A model generated the notes under the pieces. The model worked only from the letters and a program-made list of their open reading frames with translations. It did not search any database and was not told the DNA's origin. Of a stretch of 64,000 bases of DNA, positions 7,835-16,463 are shown piece by piece. The position numbers were made by a program, and so were the translations under genes. The DNA comes from Clostridia bacterium (lineage in GTDB: Bacteria; Bacillota; Clostridia; Oscillospirales; CAG-272): positions 1 through 64,000 of the forward strand of contig JAFTKM010000018.1 of assembly GCA_017453245.1 (NCBI GenBank), in the 5' to 3' direction. How positions within the stretch are numbered: position 1 is the first letter of the stretch; every line of letters starts with the position of its first letter.

Positions 7835-9505
7835 TTATTCACTCACCTTGCTTCTGATAATTGCGTTAACAGCCTCGCGAATTCCGAGCATCGTCTCGGA
7901 GCTCTTAGCGCAGGTCTCAAAGGTCATCTCCTTACCAAGAACGTCCTCCATAGCCTTAACGACAGTCTCGTGAGAGGTGAGTGACTCCGCAAGCTTCATC
8001 GCCTTTATATCCTGAAGACCTTCGTAGAAGACAACAAGTCTCGGAGACTCGAGCGCCGAGCCGTCCATAGCGGGATATACCGAGAAGGAATCACCACCGG
8101 GGAAGGCGTAGTCGCTGCCTTGCTCGTAGTAGGGGTTGATCGGGTCGCCCGAATACTGATTGTTGTAGAAGTTGTAGCCCCAATGTAAGAAGCCCGCGAT
8201 GTTGTACTTGAACATCTGCATACCAATCGAGCGGTTTCTCCAGTTAGGCATCGACTGATATCTGTTGGATACCTCGAGCGGCTGGCTCACGCAGTAGTAG
8301 GTCCAGAGTCCGGGTATCTTCGCCTCAAGGAAGGGCGTGATCTTGCTGTTAGAGGGGATAGGATGATCTATGATTCCCTTTTCGTAGAACTCGAGCCTCG
8401 AGAGCGCGTCCATTATTGTGTATCCCTCAAGAATGTCCGAAACGATCGCCTTGGACTTTTTGTAGTTGTCCTCGTGGTCTGCGTGAGGCTCGTCGGAAAC
8501 GTGGAAGAAGCAACGCTTGTCATCGCCTCTTGCCTTCATATGAGCGAGAAGCTCGGTGAGGAATGCCCTTAAGAAGCCAGAATATTCCTTGCTGTGCGCA
8601 TCGGTCTCCCAGCCGAATATCTTCTTGTATTCGCCATTCACAGTCGCCATGATCTTAGGCGCGTGCTCAGCCCCCCACTGTGTGAAGGGGTGCGAGATCT
8701 CTATGTACTCGATTCCGCATCTGTTGAGCATATCTACCCATCTGTCAAGGAGACTGAAATCAAACTTATAGCCGCCATCTGCCACCTCAACGCCAACGAG
8801 CTGAGTCGTGCGTCTTTCACCGCCAACCGCAGTATCAAGCGGAGGAGTGAATACAGGAGTGAGAAGCATATTTATGCCGTTTTTTCTAGCGGTTCTCGCG
8901 AAATTCTCGACGATCTCCCAGTGTCTTTCCGACCAGACCTCGACGTTATAGTAGTTTGCGAGACAATCTGCGTGGAACCACTGAGTGAAGTAAATGTCCT
9001 CGTCGGGAAGTACTGCGTCAATGACCTCAATTTCAATCTCGGATGAGCAGCTTCCGCTCTCGCCGCCGTCAAACGCCACGGTGAAGGCGTACTTTCCCGC
9101 CGCCATATCCTTCGGAACGTTTATCTCGACCCATACGGAGTTAAGCGCATCCTTTGCAAAGGTAACAGTGCCGCCGTAGTAAAGAGGACGCAGAACGTCG
9201 GGGAAGAGTCCCGGAGCGGTTCTTACGTAGTTGTCATCGATGCCGTTTACGTGGGTGGTGAAGGCTACGGGAACGTTCATGACCTGCCTGAGATTTGCAT
9301 ATTTTCCAAGCTCGCCCGAAATGGCCGGCTTGAACTTCGGAGCGATGTACGGCTTTGTGCCATCCGACGTGTCATATGTGGTCATTATCTGGAAGTTAAG
9401 ACGCTCACCGCGCAGAACAGATATGGACTTCAGCTCTTTGTAAGCATCAAAGGACTCATCAATGAAGATTTTCTCAAGGGAAGAGACGATTTTTGTTTTG
9501 ATCAT
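7835..9505 (-). CDS. DUF4091 / GH123-like glycoside hydrolase
   Basis: A 556-aa protein without signal peptide. An N-terminal beta-sandwich domain (to about residue 165) is followed by a (beta/alpha)8 barrel. The motif FFHVSDEPH places Asp338-Glu339 where GH123 N-acetyl-beta-galactosaminidases carry their substrate-assisted catalytic pair; WGYNFYNNQYSGDPINPY and the terminal ESPRLVVFYEGLQDIKA block are typical of DUF4091. It probably releases beta-linked GalNAc (or a related sugar) from oligosaccharides already imported into the cell. First gene of the pair with the GH99-like gene; expressed from the promoter at 9547-9575. Confidence 0.86.
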   Translation of the reverse strand: MIKTKIVSSLEKIFIDESFDAYKELKSISVLRGERLNFQIMTTYDTSDGTKPYIAPKFKPAISGELGKYANLRQVMNVPVAFTTHVNGIDDNYVRTAPGLFPDVLRPLYYGGTVTFAKDALNSVWVEINVPKDMAAGKYAFTVAFDGGESGSCSSEIEIEVIDAVLPDEDIYFTQWFHADCLANYYNVEVWSERHWEIVENFARTARKNGINMLLTPVFTPPLDTAVGGERRTTQLVGVEVADGGYKFDFSLLDRWVDMLNRCGIEYIEISHPFTQWGAEHAPKIMATVNGEYKKIFGWETDAHSKEYSGFLRAFLTELLAHMKARGDDKRCFFHVSDEPHADHEDNYKKSKAIVSDILEGYTIMDALSRLEFYEKGIIDHPIPSNSKITPFLEAKIPGLWTYYCVSQPLEVSNRYQSMPNWRNRSIGMQMFKYNIAGFLHWGYNFYNNQYSGDPINPYYEQGSDYAFPGGDSFSVYPAMDGSALESPRLVVFYEGLQDIKAMKLAESLTSHETVVKAMEDVLGKEMTFETCAKSSETMLGIREAVNAIIRSKVSE

Positions 9506-9546
9506 GGTTACCTCACAAGGTTTTTATATAGATTTCCTATGCTTTG

Positions 9547-9575
9547 ATTATATCAAAACGCCGTGAATGAGTCAA
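9547..9575 (-). promoter_or_regulatory. Promoter of the GH123-like operon
   Basis: Minus strand TTGACT, 17 nt, TATAAT; Shine-Dalgarno GTGAGGT sits just ahead of the ATG at 9505. Confidence 0.8.
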
Positions 9576-9619
9576 CCTTTTACATTAATAAAAAAACAAA
9601 AATATTTTTAAAAAAGGTA

Positions 9620-9648
9620 TTGACTTTTATAATCCAATATGATATAAT
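9620..9648 (+). promoter_or_regulatory. Promoter of tRNA-Leu
   Basis: TTGACT, 17 nt, TATAAT, ending 10 nt before the mature tRNA 5' end. Confidence 0.85.
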
Positions 9649-9658
9649 ATCAATGTTC

Positions 9659-9742
9659 GCGGGAGTGGCGGAATCGGCAGACGCGCACGTTTGAGGGGCG
9701 TGTGTTTCCAACGTACGGGTTCAAGTCCCGTCTCCCGCACCA
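9659..9742 (+). tRNA. tRNA-Leu (GAG)
   Basis: 84 nt with acceptor GCGGGAG/CTCCCGC, anticodon loop TTGAGGG (anticodon GAG), a long variable arm as expected for Leu, T loop TTCAAGT, discriminator A and encoded CCA (9740-9742). Confidence 0.95.
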
Positions 9743-9797
9743 AACAAAAAGGCAGAGCACAAGTGGCTCTGCCTTTTTGTTTGGTGCGGGAGACGGG
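9727..9797 (+). terminator. tRNA-Leu terminator extended into a 32-bp perfect palindrome with the tRNA 3' end
   Basis: The terminator core AAAAAGGCAGAGC / GCTCTGCCTTTTT (loop ACAAGTG) continues outward without mismatch: the left arm 9727-9758 includes the 3' end of the tRNA (CCCGTCTCCCGCACCA) and the right arm 9766-9797 ends TGGTGCGGGAGACGGG. A terminator alone would not need the tRNA-derived part, so the right arm is an inverted duplicate of the tRNA tail. Confidence 0.85.
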
Positions 9798-10080
9798 TAA
9801 ATGTTGTAGAACACGCACGCGAGGATAGAGAGAATCATACTTCTCGCATCTAACTAAGCTAAAATCAAGCACATAGCTCCCCATAACACTACACCCTCGC
9901 GGATCGGGTTCACAACATTGCCTGAGCGACAACAGAGTTCGCATCTAACCTAAGCTCTCTCAAATTTAAGCTTAGGTACAACGCGATGGCAAAATCCCGT
10001 CTTGTTCGCCCGACGGAGCGAATGGTCTTCGCTCCTTGAGGGTGGGCAACCTCCCGGACTTTATTACTAAAATGAAAAAG
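9798..10080. repeat. Gene-free, hairpin-rich tRNA-Leu tail region
   Basis: No coding gene is supported. The stretch contains AATGTTGT (9801-9808) with complementary ACAACATT, GCGAGG with CCTCGC, a CCTAAGCT...AGCTTAGG hairpin near 9949-9976, GGAGCGAA/TTCGCTCC near 10016-10042, and AATCCCGTCTT, a degenerate direct copy of the tRNA-Leu tail. GCGACAACAG at about 9926 also occurs in the tRNA-Asn/Lys region. It looks like the remains of a tRNA-tail-associated element. Confidence 0.5.
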
Positions 10081-10110
10081 TAAAGATTGGAACTTCTATA
10101 CTAAAAGAGA

Positions 10111-10139
10111 TTGATTAATAAATATTTCTATGGTATAAT
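10111..10139 (+). promoter_or_regulatory. Promoter of the GIY-YIG gene
   Basis: TTGATT, 17 nt, TATAAT, followed by AGAGGAAC ahead of the ATG at 10202. Confidence 0.7.
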
Positions 10140-10201
10140 TCAAGATGCTACTTTGTTGGAAAAATAAAAGCTTTATCAATTAATTATTTAGAGGAACTTT
10201 T

Positions 10202-11473
10202 ATGAAGTGGTTGATTTATAAACACACAAATAAATTAAACGGAAAATCTTATATTGGACAAACCTGCCAAAAACCAAGTGCCCGTTGGAATTCAGGTAAT
10301 AATTACTGTCGCTCATTTAAATTTGGCAAGGCTATCGACAAATACGGATGGGATTCTTTTTCGCATGAGATAATAGAATCCAACATTGAAACTCAAGATT
10401 TAGCTAATCAAAGAGAAATTTATTACATAGAGCTTTTTGATAGTTATAAAAATGGATACAATTCTACTAAAGGTGGTGGAAATTATGATCATTTAGGAAA
10501 TGAGGTAGTACAAATTTCTCCAGATAAGCTTGTAATCAAAAAATATGCTTCTGCAGCGGAGGCTGAAAGATGCACAGGTATTCTTTCCCAAAATATAGGT
10601 TCATGTTTGCTTGGAACCCAATTAACTGCGGGTGGATTTTTTTGGGTAGAAGCAGATGTTGATATAAATGAATGGACTCCACCTAAAAGTAGAAAAGAAA
10701 AAACAATTATCTGTGTTGAAACAAAAGAAATATATAATTCAATATCAGAGGCAAGCAGAAAAACAAATATTGGTATTGGTGAAATTTCGAAGTGCGTCTT
10801 ACGTCAAGCAATTACTGCGGGTGGATATCATTGGGCATACATTTTAGAATATGATGATGACTGGACACCAGTAGAAGAAAAGAAAAAAGGTGGTCCATGT
10901 AGAGCAATAATTTGTGTAGAGAGTAGTGAGGTTTATGAATCTATTACTGAATGCAGTATCTTAACAGGTATTTCAACACAAAATTTATCGCAGAATTGCT
11001 GTAAAGCTCATCGCTCAGCAAAGAACAAACACTACGCCTACGTAGACGAATATGACGAAAATTGGAAACCGGCTCCAAAATACACAACAAAGCGAAGAAA
11101 GGAATCAAGCACGCTAAAAAAATCTGTCTATTGCTTGGAAACACAAGAAGTGTATGTGTCTGAAACGGAGGCTGGTGAAAAACTTGGTATAGATAGCCGA
11201 TTAATCGGCAGATGTTGTTCAGGGGAATTAGTAAAAACACATGGTTATCATTTTTGTTATGCAGTTGACGATTATATCAATTTCAAACCAAGAGAAACTA
11301 TAAAAGGGCAAAAAGGAAAAAGAAGAATTCTTTGTGTCGAAACAGGGGAAATCTTTTCACACGCTGCACAAGCTAGCAAGGTTAAAGCAGTTGCAAGTAG
11401 CACTTTAAGTGAATGCCTAAATAAAAAAAGGCTTACTGCAGGCGGATTACATTGGGAATATATTGATATCTAA
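10202..11473 (+). CDS. GIY-YIG endonuclease with five NUMOD-like repeats
   Basis: A 423-aa free-standing homing-type endonuclease. The catalytic GIY-YIG domain spans residues 1-95: LIY (4-6), YIG (17-19), the essential Arg28, Glu72 in NQREIYYIE, and Asn87/88 in YNSTKGG. It is followed by five modular DNA-binding repeats of about 45 residues (starting near 103, 168, 233, 310, 375), each of the form ICVET.EIY.SI.EAS...I....I..C......TAGG.HW.Y, like NUMOD1 modules of phage and intron nucleases. The gene is clearly AT-richer than its neighbours, which suggests recent acquisition. It sits alone downstream of the tRNA-Leu tail region and may be linked to its mobility. Confidence 0.9.
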   Translation: MKWLIYKHTNKLNGKSYIGQTCQKPSARWNSGNNYCRSFKFGKAIDKYGWDSFSHEIIESNIETQDLANQREIYYIELFDSYKNGYNSTKGGGNYDHLGNEVVQISPDKLVIKKYASAAEAERCTGILSQNIGSCLLGTQLTAGGFFWVEADVDINEWTPPKSRKEKTIICVETKEIYNSISEASRKTNIGIGEISKCVLRQAITAGGYHWAYILEYDDDWTPVEEKKKGGPCRAIICVESSEVYESITECSILTGISTQNLSQNCCKAHRSAKNKHYAYVDEYDENWKPAPKYTTKRRKESSTLKKSVYCLETQEVYVSETEAGEKLGIDSRLIGRCCSGELVKTHGYHFCYAVDDYINFKPRETIKGQKGKRRILCVETGEIFSHAAQASKVKAVASSTLSECLNKKRLTAGGLHWEYIDI

Positions 11474-11590
11474 ACATCAAGTGTTTCTACCACAGAGACG
11501 AAAACGTATTGAAACAGAGTAGTTATTGCTATAATTCATTCAAAACAAAGCATATTCTCGCATTTCGGGAGTAATTCCTTCATCTAGGGG

Positions 11591-11619
11591 TGGACTTTTT
11601 TCTGACGGAATGGTAGAAT
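11591..11619 (+). promoter_or_regulatory. Promoter of the XRE membrane regulator
   Basis: TGGACT, 17 nt, TAGAAT; GAGGAGG precedes the ATG at 11659. Confidence 0.55.
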
Positions 11620-11658
11620 GTAACCAAATAACACCCCAAAATGTGAGGAGGTACTTCT

Positions 11659-12915
11659 ATGGAGAAGAAATCGATAGGCAAATTCATATCGGCTTTGCGT
11701 AAGGCAAACGGTATGACGCAGAGGGAACTCGGCGAAAAGCTTTTTGTTTCGGATAAAACGGTAAGCCGTTGGGAGTGCGACGAATGTACTCCTGAGCTTT
11801 CCCTGATACCTTCGATAGCGGAGATCTTCGGCATAACCACCGACGAGCTTCTCCGCGGAGAGCGTAATAACCCTGACCGAGAAGCAGTATCGGAAGATGT
11901 GGCAAGCAAGCAGAAGGCAAAGAGCGACAAGCAATTCAAGCTGATGCTACATAGCAGAGAGAAGAAGTTTACCAATCTCTCCTTTATCTCAATAGGGCTG
12001 ATCATAGTGGGACTTATAGCCGCTATGATATGTAATCTCGGTTTTTCGCGCGGTCTGCTTGGCTTCTGCCTTGCGAGTGTATTCTTTGTTGCGGCTACGA
12101 TATGTCAGATATGCTTCACGGTGAGCTTCAGATTGCTTATCGACGAGGAAGATGAGGAACACGCCGAGAAGATAAAATTGGCTAACACAGATATGGTTCT
12201 TAACTCGGTTAAAGCATTTTTCGGCGTACTCCTGGCCTTCGCCTTCTGCCTGCCGATAGCAGTAATTCCGTATAACAGCTATTACGGACTCGCCTTTGAT
12301 TCCTGGCTTATGTTTGGCGCATTGTTTGCCGCTGTCACGTTTCTTTTCGCGTTCTGTATATACAAGATTTTTGTCTTTAAGATGTTGATTGACAAAGAGC
12401 TTATCTGGCTCGATGAACAGACGCTGGAAAACGTTAATAAGGACACTAAGCTCTTAAAAAAGCTTTGCATAGGATTTGCAATAACACTTGCGTTATTATT
12501 GCTTATAACCTATATTTTGACTAGTTTTGTTAGCGAATCCACCTTTATTAAGCGCGAAAGATTTGATGATCCCGATGAGTTTATCGAGTATATGCAGAGT
12601 GGATATGATGCTTGGTATGAAGAAGGGTATGGAGATGTACCTCAAAATCAATTACCGATCTATGAGCCTAACAAAAAATGGGCAGAAATCGACGGTAAAG
12701 AATATTACTACAATCCCATTTTATATGAGTCAATAAACATTCTTCAACACGAGAACGGAGAATGGGAGATCGTAGTCACGACAGATGAAGCCGACCAAAA
12801 CGGTCAGGTGATGTATTCAATACTAAATGCAGGCTTGCTATCCTTGCACGTTATCAATCTCGCAATATTCGTGATTTGGTATTTCGTAAAAACAAAGAAG
12901 CGTAAACACAAATAA
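11659..12915 (+). CDS. XRE-family regulator fused to membrane segments
   Basis: A 418-aa protein. Residues 6-62 are a Cro/C1-type helix-turn-helix (MTQRELGEKLFVSDKTVSRWE). After a basic linker there are about six hydrophobic segments between residues 105 and 295, then a soluble region of about 90 residues, probably extracytoplasmic (RERFDDPDEFIEYMQSG ... EIDGKEYYYNPI), and a last membrane helix with a KTKKRKHK tail. The design suggests a one-component membrane-bound sensor whose DNA-binding domain faces the cytoplasm. A second protein of similar plan but different ectodomain lies at 54582. Monocistronic, with its own promoter and terminator. Confidence 0.85.
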   Translation: MEKKSIGKFISALRKANGMTQRELGEKLFVSDKTVSRWECDECTPELSLIPSIAEIFGITTDELLRGERNNPDREAVSEDVASKQKAKSDKQFKLMLHSREKKFTNLSFISIGLIIVGLIAAMICNLGFSRGLLGFCLASVFFVAATICQICFTVSFRLLIDEEDEEHAEKIKLANTDMVLNSVKAFFGVLLAFAFCLPIAVIPYNSYYGLAFDSWLMFGALFAAVTFLFAFCIYKIFVFKMLIDKELIWLDEQTLENVNKDTKLLKKLCIGFAITLALLLLITYILTSFVSESTFIKRERFDDPDEFIEYMQSGYDAWYEEGYGDVPQNQLPIYEPNKKWAEIDGKEYYYNPILYESINILQHENGEWEIVVTTDEADQNGQVMYSILNAGLLSLHVINLAIFVIWYFVKTKKRKHK

Positions 12916-12917
12916 AA

Positions 12918-12957
12918 ACAGCCCTTGCTTCGAAATGAGGTAAGGGCTTGATTTTAT
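12918..12957 (+). terminator. Rho-independent terminator
   Basis: AGCCCTT (12920-12926) pairs with AAGGGCT (12942-12948), then TTGATTTTATTT. The -35 element of the next promoter begins at the end of this stem. Confidence 0.6.
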
Positions 12958-12976
12958 TTGTGCTTTATGATACAAT
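12948..12976 (+). promoter_or_regulatory. Promoter of the PH-domain pair
   Basis: TTGATT, 17 nt, TACAAT; AAGGAGG at about 13000-13006 and ATG at 13014. Confidence 0.65.
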
Positions 12977-13013
12977 GGGCTTAAATGAACTACACACCCA
13001 AGGAGGACCACAT

Positions 13014-13508
13014 ATGGAACTTAAAAAACTAAGCAAAAACGTACTGAAGCTATGGTACATTCGCGCGGCGATCACCTCGCTTGCGCTGGTCGGATTTTTC
13101 ATCAGCGCTATCGTGATCTTAAGCGTGGCTGAAGCGCCGAGTGACGTAAGACTCGCAGTTTTATTGGCTGTCGGAATACCCGATCTTCTGCTTCTTTGCC
13201 TTACCTTGGTTATGCCCGTCTTGCGCTACAAAATGTTCGCGTGGGGCTATAACGATAAGCGCATAGTTGTGAAAGAGGGCGTCATCTTCAGAAAAAGAGT
13301 GGTAATTCCCATCTGTCAGATTCAGGACCTTCACAGAGTGCAGGGACCTATTATGATGCTCTTGAAGCTCAGCGACGTTACTATCTCTACCGCAGGCTCG
13401 AATTTTGATCTTTCCACACTCACGACCGACGAGGCAGACAGTATGATCGATGATCTTGAGGAAAAGCTCGAGGCAAGAATTGAGGAGCAGAATAATGAAG
13501 AGATTTGA
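13014..13508 (+). CDS. PH-domain (bPH_2/DUF304) membrane protein, YdbS-like
   Basis: A 164-aa protein with two membrane helices (about residues 15-38 and 47-68) and a cytoplasmic bacterial PH domain (YNDKRIVVKEGVIFRKRVVIPICQIQDLHRVQGPI..). The start at 13014 follows AAGGAGG; a longer frame from 12948 would run back through the promoter. It overlaps the next gene by 14 nt, which encodes a larger protein of the same family, reproducing the YdbS/YdbT pair of Bacillus that affects resistance to membrane-active peptides. Role here inferred from that family. Confidence 0.85.
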   Translation: MELKKLSKNVLKLWYIRAAITSLALVGFFISAIVILSVAEAPSDVRLAVLLAVGIPDLLLLCLTLVMPVLRYKMFAWGYNDKRIVVKEGVIFRKRVVIPICQIQDLHRVQGPIMMLLKLSDVTISTAGSNFDLSTLTTDEADSMIDDLEEKLEARIEEQNNEEI

Positions 13509-15018
13509 CAAAGGGTATATCTATTCCTCTCTGTTGTCCGACGTTATTTACAGCTTTGTAGTAATGTTTGTCTTTCTTGAGGAGCTTTTATTTACCGACG
13601 AGGGAGAGCTTAGAAATATCATTCCGTATATCCCGATTTTCATAGTCGCGTTTATCCTGATCTATTCCTGCTTTACCGCATACAGGATAATGTACTACAA
13701 GACCTCGGGATATGAGCTGACCGAGACGGAAATAAGATGCAACAAAGGCGTCCTCTTCAGAAAACACTCTGTACTCGAGTACAAGAAGATCCACGCTATT
13801 AACAAGAGACAGAGCATATTTCACAGAATATTCGGCATTGCGGTTTTGACCGTGGATAGCGGATCTACAAACACCGCTCACCAAGCCGAGATAATGATCA
13901 TTGAGAAGTCGTCAATCGTTGACTCCTTGGTTGCAGAGCTCAATTCGCTCAAGGAAAACGGCGCGCGCACCCCCGAGAGCGACTCTTTAGAAGAAAGCGT
14001 GCTTCTTTCCGAAAGCGACAGCCTATATAACTTCACTTCGAAGAAGAAAATGCTCTACACGCTTATAAACGTTGCGTCAATGGCGTTCTTTATAGCGTTG
14101 ATCGGAGCGCTCGCTATTATTGTAATAGGCGTCTGCAAGCTTATGCTGGAGCTTGATTATCTTGGCACCTGGGGACAGTATTTCTTATATGCCGTTTTAA
14201 TTACGTTAGGAGCAATGCTTCTCAGCTCCTTCTTCGTCCTTATAGGTTGCTTATTAAGCTCGTTTGTAAAATACTACAAGTTCGCAATTACCAAGCGTGG
14301 AAACAACATAGAGATCTCGTACGGACTTCTTGAGAAGCATACCAACACCTTCAGCTATGACAGAATCAAGGCTGTCAAGGTTCAGCAGGGAATAGTTCAG
14401 AGACTGCTCGGCTTTGCAAGTATAAATCTTGAGGTAATCGGTTATACGGCCGACTCGGATAACGAAAATACGGATATAGGTGTGCTTGTTCCGTTCTGCA
14501 AGTATGACGAGGTCGGTGAGATACTCGAGCGTGTACTTCCGGATTATACACCTGATGAAAAAAAGACGAGCGCGGTATCATATTTCCCATTCGTCTCGTG
14601 GTTCTTATTGATCTTTGGTACCATATCGGGACTTGCGCTTTCCTTGACCGTGGCAATTATGCTGATCTTCAGCGTATCCGCTCCTATTGTTTTATCCGTG
14701 GCGCTCTCCACCGCTTTAGCGATTGCTATTGTAATTGGTGTAAAGCTTCTTCACGGCTTCTTAGCTTATAAGATCAACGGAATCGCCTCAAGTGGCGGTA
14801 AAATTACGGTATACAGCGGAGGCTTTACAAGGAAGGTTACCGTCTTTACGGTCAAGGACCTTGTAGCGGTTGAGGACGTGACAACTCCCTTAAGAAAGAA
14901 GGCGGGTATCGCGAGCCTTGTCTTGCACCTCAGGACCAACGCGGCATCCAACGAGGTTAAGGTTCATATCCAGGAGGCTTCGCTCACCGAGGAGCTTGAA
15001 AAGCTTTTGAAGGTATAA
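13495..15018 (+). CDS. Large PH-domain (bPH_2) membrane protein, YdbT-like
   Basis: A 507-aa protein; start 13495 (ATG within the end of the preceding gene, GAGGAG upstream). It contains three bPH_2 units (about residues 60-145, 270-350, 430-507), each preceded by a pair of membrane helices; typical phrases are TSGYELTETEIRCNKGVLFRKHSVLEYKKIHAI and TKRGNNIEISYGLLEKHTNTFSYDRIKAVKV. This triple arrangement is that of YdbT. It most likely forms a complex with its 164-aa neighbour. Confidence 0.86.
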   Translation: MKRFDKGYIYSSLLSDVIYSFVVMFVFLEELLFTDEGELRNIIPYIPIFIVAFILIYSCFTAYRIMYYKTSGYELTETEIRCNKGVLFRKHSVLEYKKIHAINKRQSIFHRIFGIAVLTVDSGSTNTAHQAEIMIIEKSSIVDSLVAELNSLKENGARTPESDSLEESVLLSESDSLYNFTSKKKMLYTLINVASMAFFIALIGALAIIVIGVCKLMLELDYLGTWGQYFLYAVLITLGAMLLSSFFVLIGCLLSSFVKYYKFAITKRGNNIEISYGLLEKHTNTFSYDRIKAVKVQQGIVQRLLGFASINLEVIGYTADSDNENTDIGVLVPFCKYDEVGEILERVLPDYTPDEKKTSAVSYFPFVSWFLLIFGTISGLALSLTVAIMLIFSVSAPIVLSVALSTALAIAIVIGVKLLHGFLAYKINGIASSGGKITVYSGGFTRKVTVFTVKDLVAVEDVTTPLRKKAGIASLVLHLRTNAASNEVKVHIQEASLTEELEKLLKV

Positions 15019-15035
15019 TCTTTCTTTGTAAAATG

Positions 15036-15079
15036 AAAAAATGCTTATAGTATCCCAAGTGGAGCTATAAGCATTTTTT
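15036..15079. terminator. Bidirectional terminator between convergent operons
   Basis: AAAAAATGCTTATAG pairs with CTATAAGCATTTTTT around a 14-nt loop; ends the PH-domain pair (+) and the glyA-MATE operon (-). Confidence 0.85.
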
Positions 15080-15080
15080 G

Positions 15081-16460
15081 TTATTGTAATTCGGCTTCTT
15101 TCCTTTTTATCTCCTTACCGACAACCGTCAGAAGAATTACTCCGAGGATAGCCGAGCAGAGATTAACGCCGACGAAGTTTACCCATATTCCGTCAAGTCC
15201 GAAGCTCCACAGAGCGCCGAGGAAAAGAACGGGGAAGATCAGGGCGGTTGAGACGGAAATTGCCGTTGCTAAGGCAGGCTTTTCTATTGCGCTTAGGAAG
15301 CTCTGCGTCGTAACTACAAACCACCTGAAGAGGTAGGCGAAGCAGAAGAGCCTTATCGCGTGCGTGGCTTCTGCAAGGAGCAGAGCATCCTCCGCCTTCG
15401 CGAACATTGCCGCCACGGTAGCGGGGAAGAAGAATAGGAGCGAGGTCGATATAAGACCTATCACAGCAGTTCCGATGTATCCGCACTTGACGATTTTCTT
15501 AACTCTGTCGTAGCTTGCCGCGCCCCAGTTATAGCCGATGGCAGGGGAGAGGGAATCGCTGACTCCGTAGAGAAGCGGCCAGCAGAAATCACTAGCATAC
15601 ATAAGCACCGCGTATACCGCGACAGCGGTGGTTCCGCCATTCTCTCCGAACTCAAGAGCGCCAAGCGTCATAAGGGATACGTTTATCAGGATAGAGCTGA
15701 TTCGTCCCGCTATATTATTAAGGAATACAGGAGAACCGCACGCCGCGATCTCCTTGAACATAGCCTTATTAAAGTGAGGTTTTGTAAACTTAAGTAGTGT
15801 TTTACCGCGTAAAAACGGTGTCAATGCCACAAACGAGCACATACACATCGAGATTGATGTAGCAAGCGCGGAGCCGACAACGTCCATCTCAAAAACAAGA
15901 AGGAAGAGTGTCAGAAGTCCGATAGTAGCAATATTCGAGCCGATGTTTATCACCATGCTCGTCTTTACGTATCCGCTGATCCTTAAGTAATTATCCATCG
16001 CGAAAAAGATGGTCGACAGGGGACTGCACAGCGCAACCGTACGTAGGTATCTGACCGAGGTTTCGAGCAGAGTACCGTCCGCACCCATCATACGGCAAAG
16101 AGGCTTGGCGGCGGCGAACATTGCCATGCCCATAACGAGCGAGGCAATAAAGATCATTAGCACCGAGCAGGAGAATACGTTATTGGCCTCTCCGTGCTCC
16201 TTCTTACCGAGAGCGATGGAAATAGGCACCGACGCGCCCACTCCGATCAGGTCGGCAAGAGCAAAATTTATCATAACGAGGGGCATCGCTATATTGACTG
16301 CCGCAAACGCTCCCTCGCCGAGCTTCTGCCCTATGAAAATGCCTTCGACAATACTGTATATCGACATAGCGAACATACTTATCATACCGGGCATAGCGAC
16401 GATGAAGAAGAGTCTCCAGGGGCTCATCGTCGCATACATTTTTTCTGTATCGCGTTTCAT
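15081..16460 (-). CDS. MATE-family efflux transporter
   Basis: A 459-aa integral membrane protein with 12 predicted helices in two MATE halves. Family phrases: RLFFIVAMPGMISMFAMSIYSIVEGIFIGQKLGEGAFAAVNIAMPLVMI at the N-terminus and SPAIGYNWGAASYDRVKKIVKCG at the start of the second half. Expected role: Na+- or H+-driven export of cationic drugs or metabolites; substrate unknown. It starts three bases after the glyA stop, so it is translated from the glyA transcript. Confidence 0.92.
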   Translation of the reverse strand: MKRDTEKMYATMSPWRLFFIVAMPGMISMFAMSIYSIVEGIFIGQKLGEGAFAAVNIAMPLVMINFALADLIGVGASVPISIALGKKEHGEANNVFSCSVLMIFIASLVMGMAMFAAAKPLCRMMGADGTLLETSVRYLRTVALCSPLSTIFFAMDNYLRISGYVKTSMVINIGSNIATIGLLTLFLLVFEMDVVGSALATSISMCMCSFVALTPFLRGKTLLKFTKPHFNKAMFKEIAACGSPVFLNNIAGRISSILINVSLMTLGALEFGENGGTTAVAVYAVLMYASDFCWPLLYGVSDSLSPAIGYNWGAASYDRVKKIVKCGYIGTAVIGLISTSLLFFFPATVAAMFAKAEDALLLAEATHAIRLFCFAYLFRWFVVTTQSFLSAIEKPALATAISVSTALIFPVLFLGALWSFGLDGIWVNFVGVNLCSAILGVILLTVVGKEIKRKEAELQ

Positions 16461-16463
16461 TTC

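Noticed and set aside
9627-9944. Minus-strand reading frame with the phrase GLEPVRWKHTPLKRARLPIP across tRNA-Leu
   Set aside because: This is the translation of a tRNA-Leu gene in reverse, a known recurrent artefact in databases; not a protein.
10202-11473. GIY-YIG gene as part of a group I intron in tRNA-Leu
   Set aside because: tRNA-Leu is uninterrupted and ends 460 nt upstream; the gene has its own promoter.
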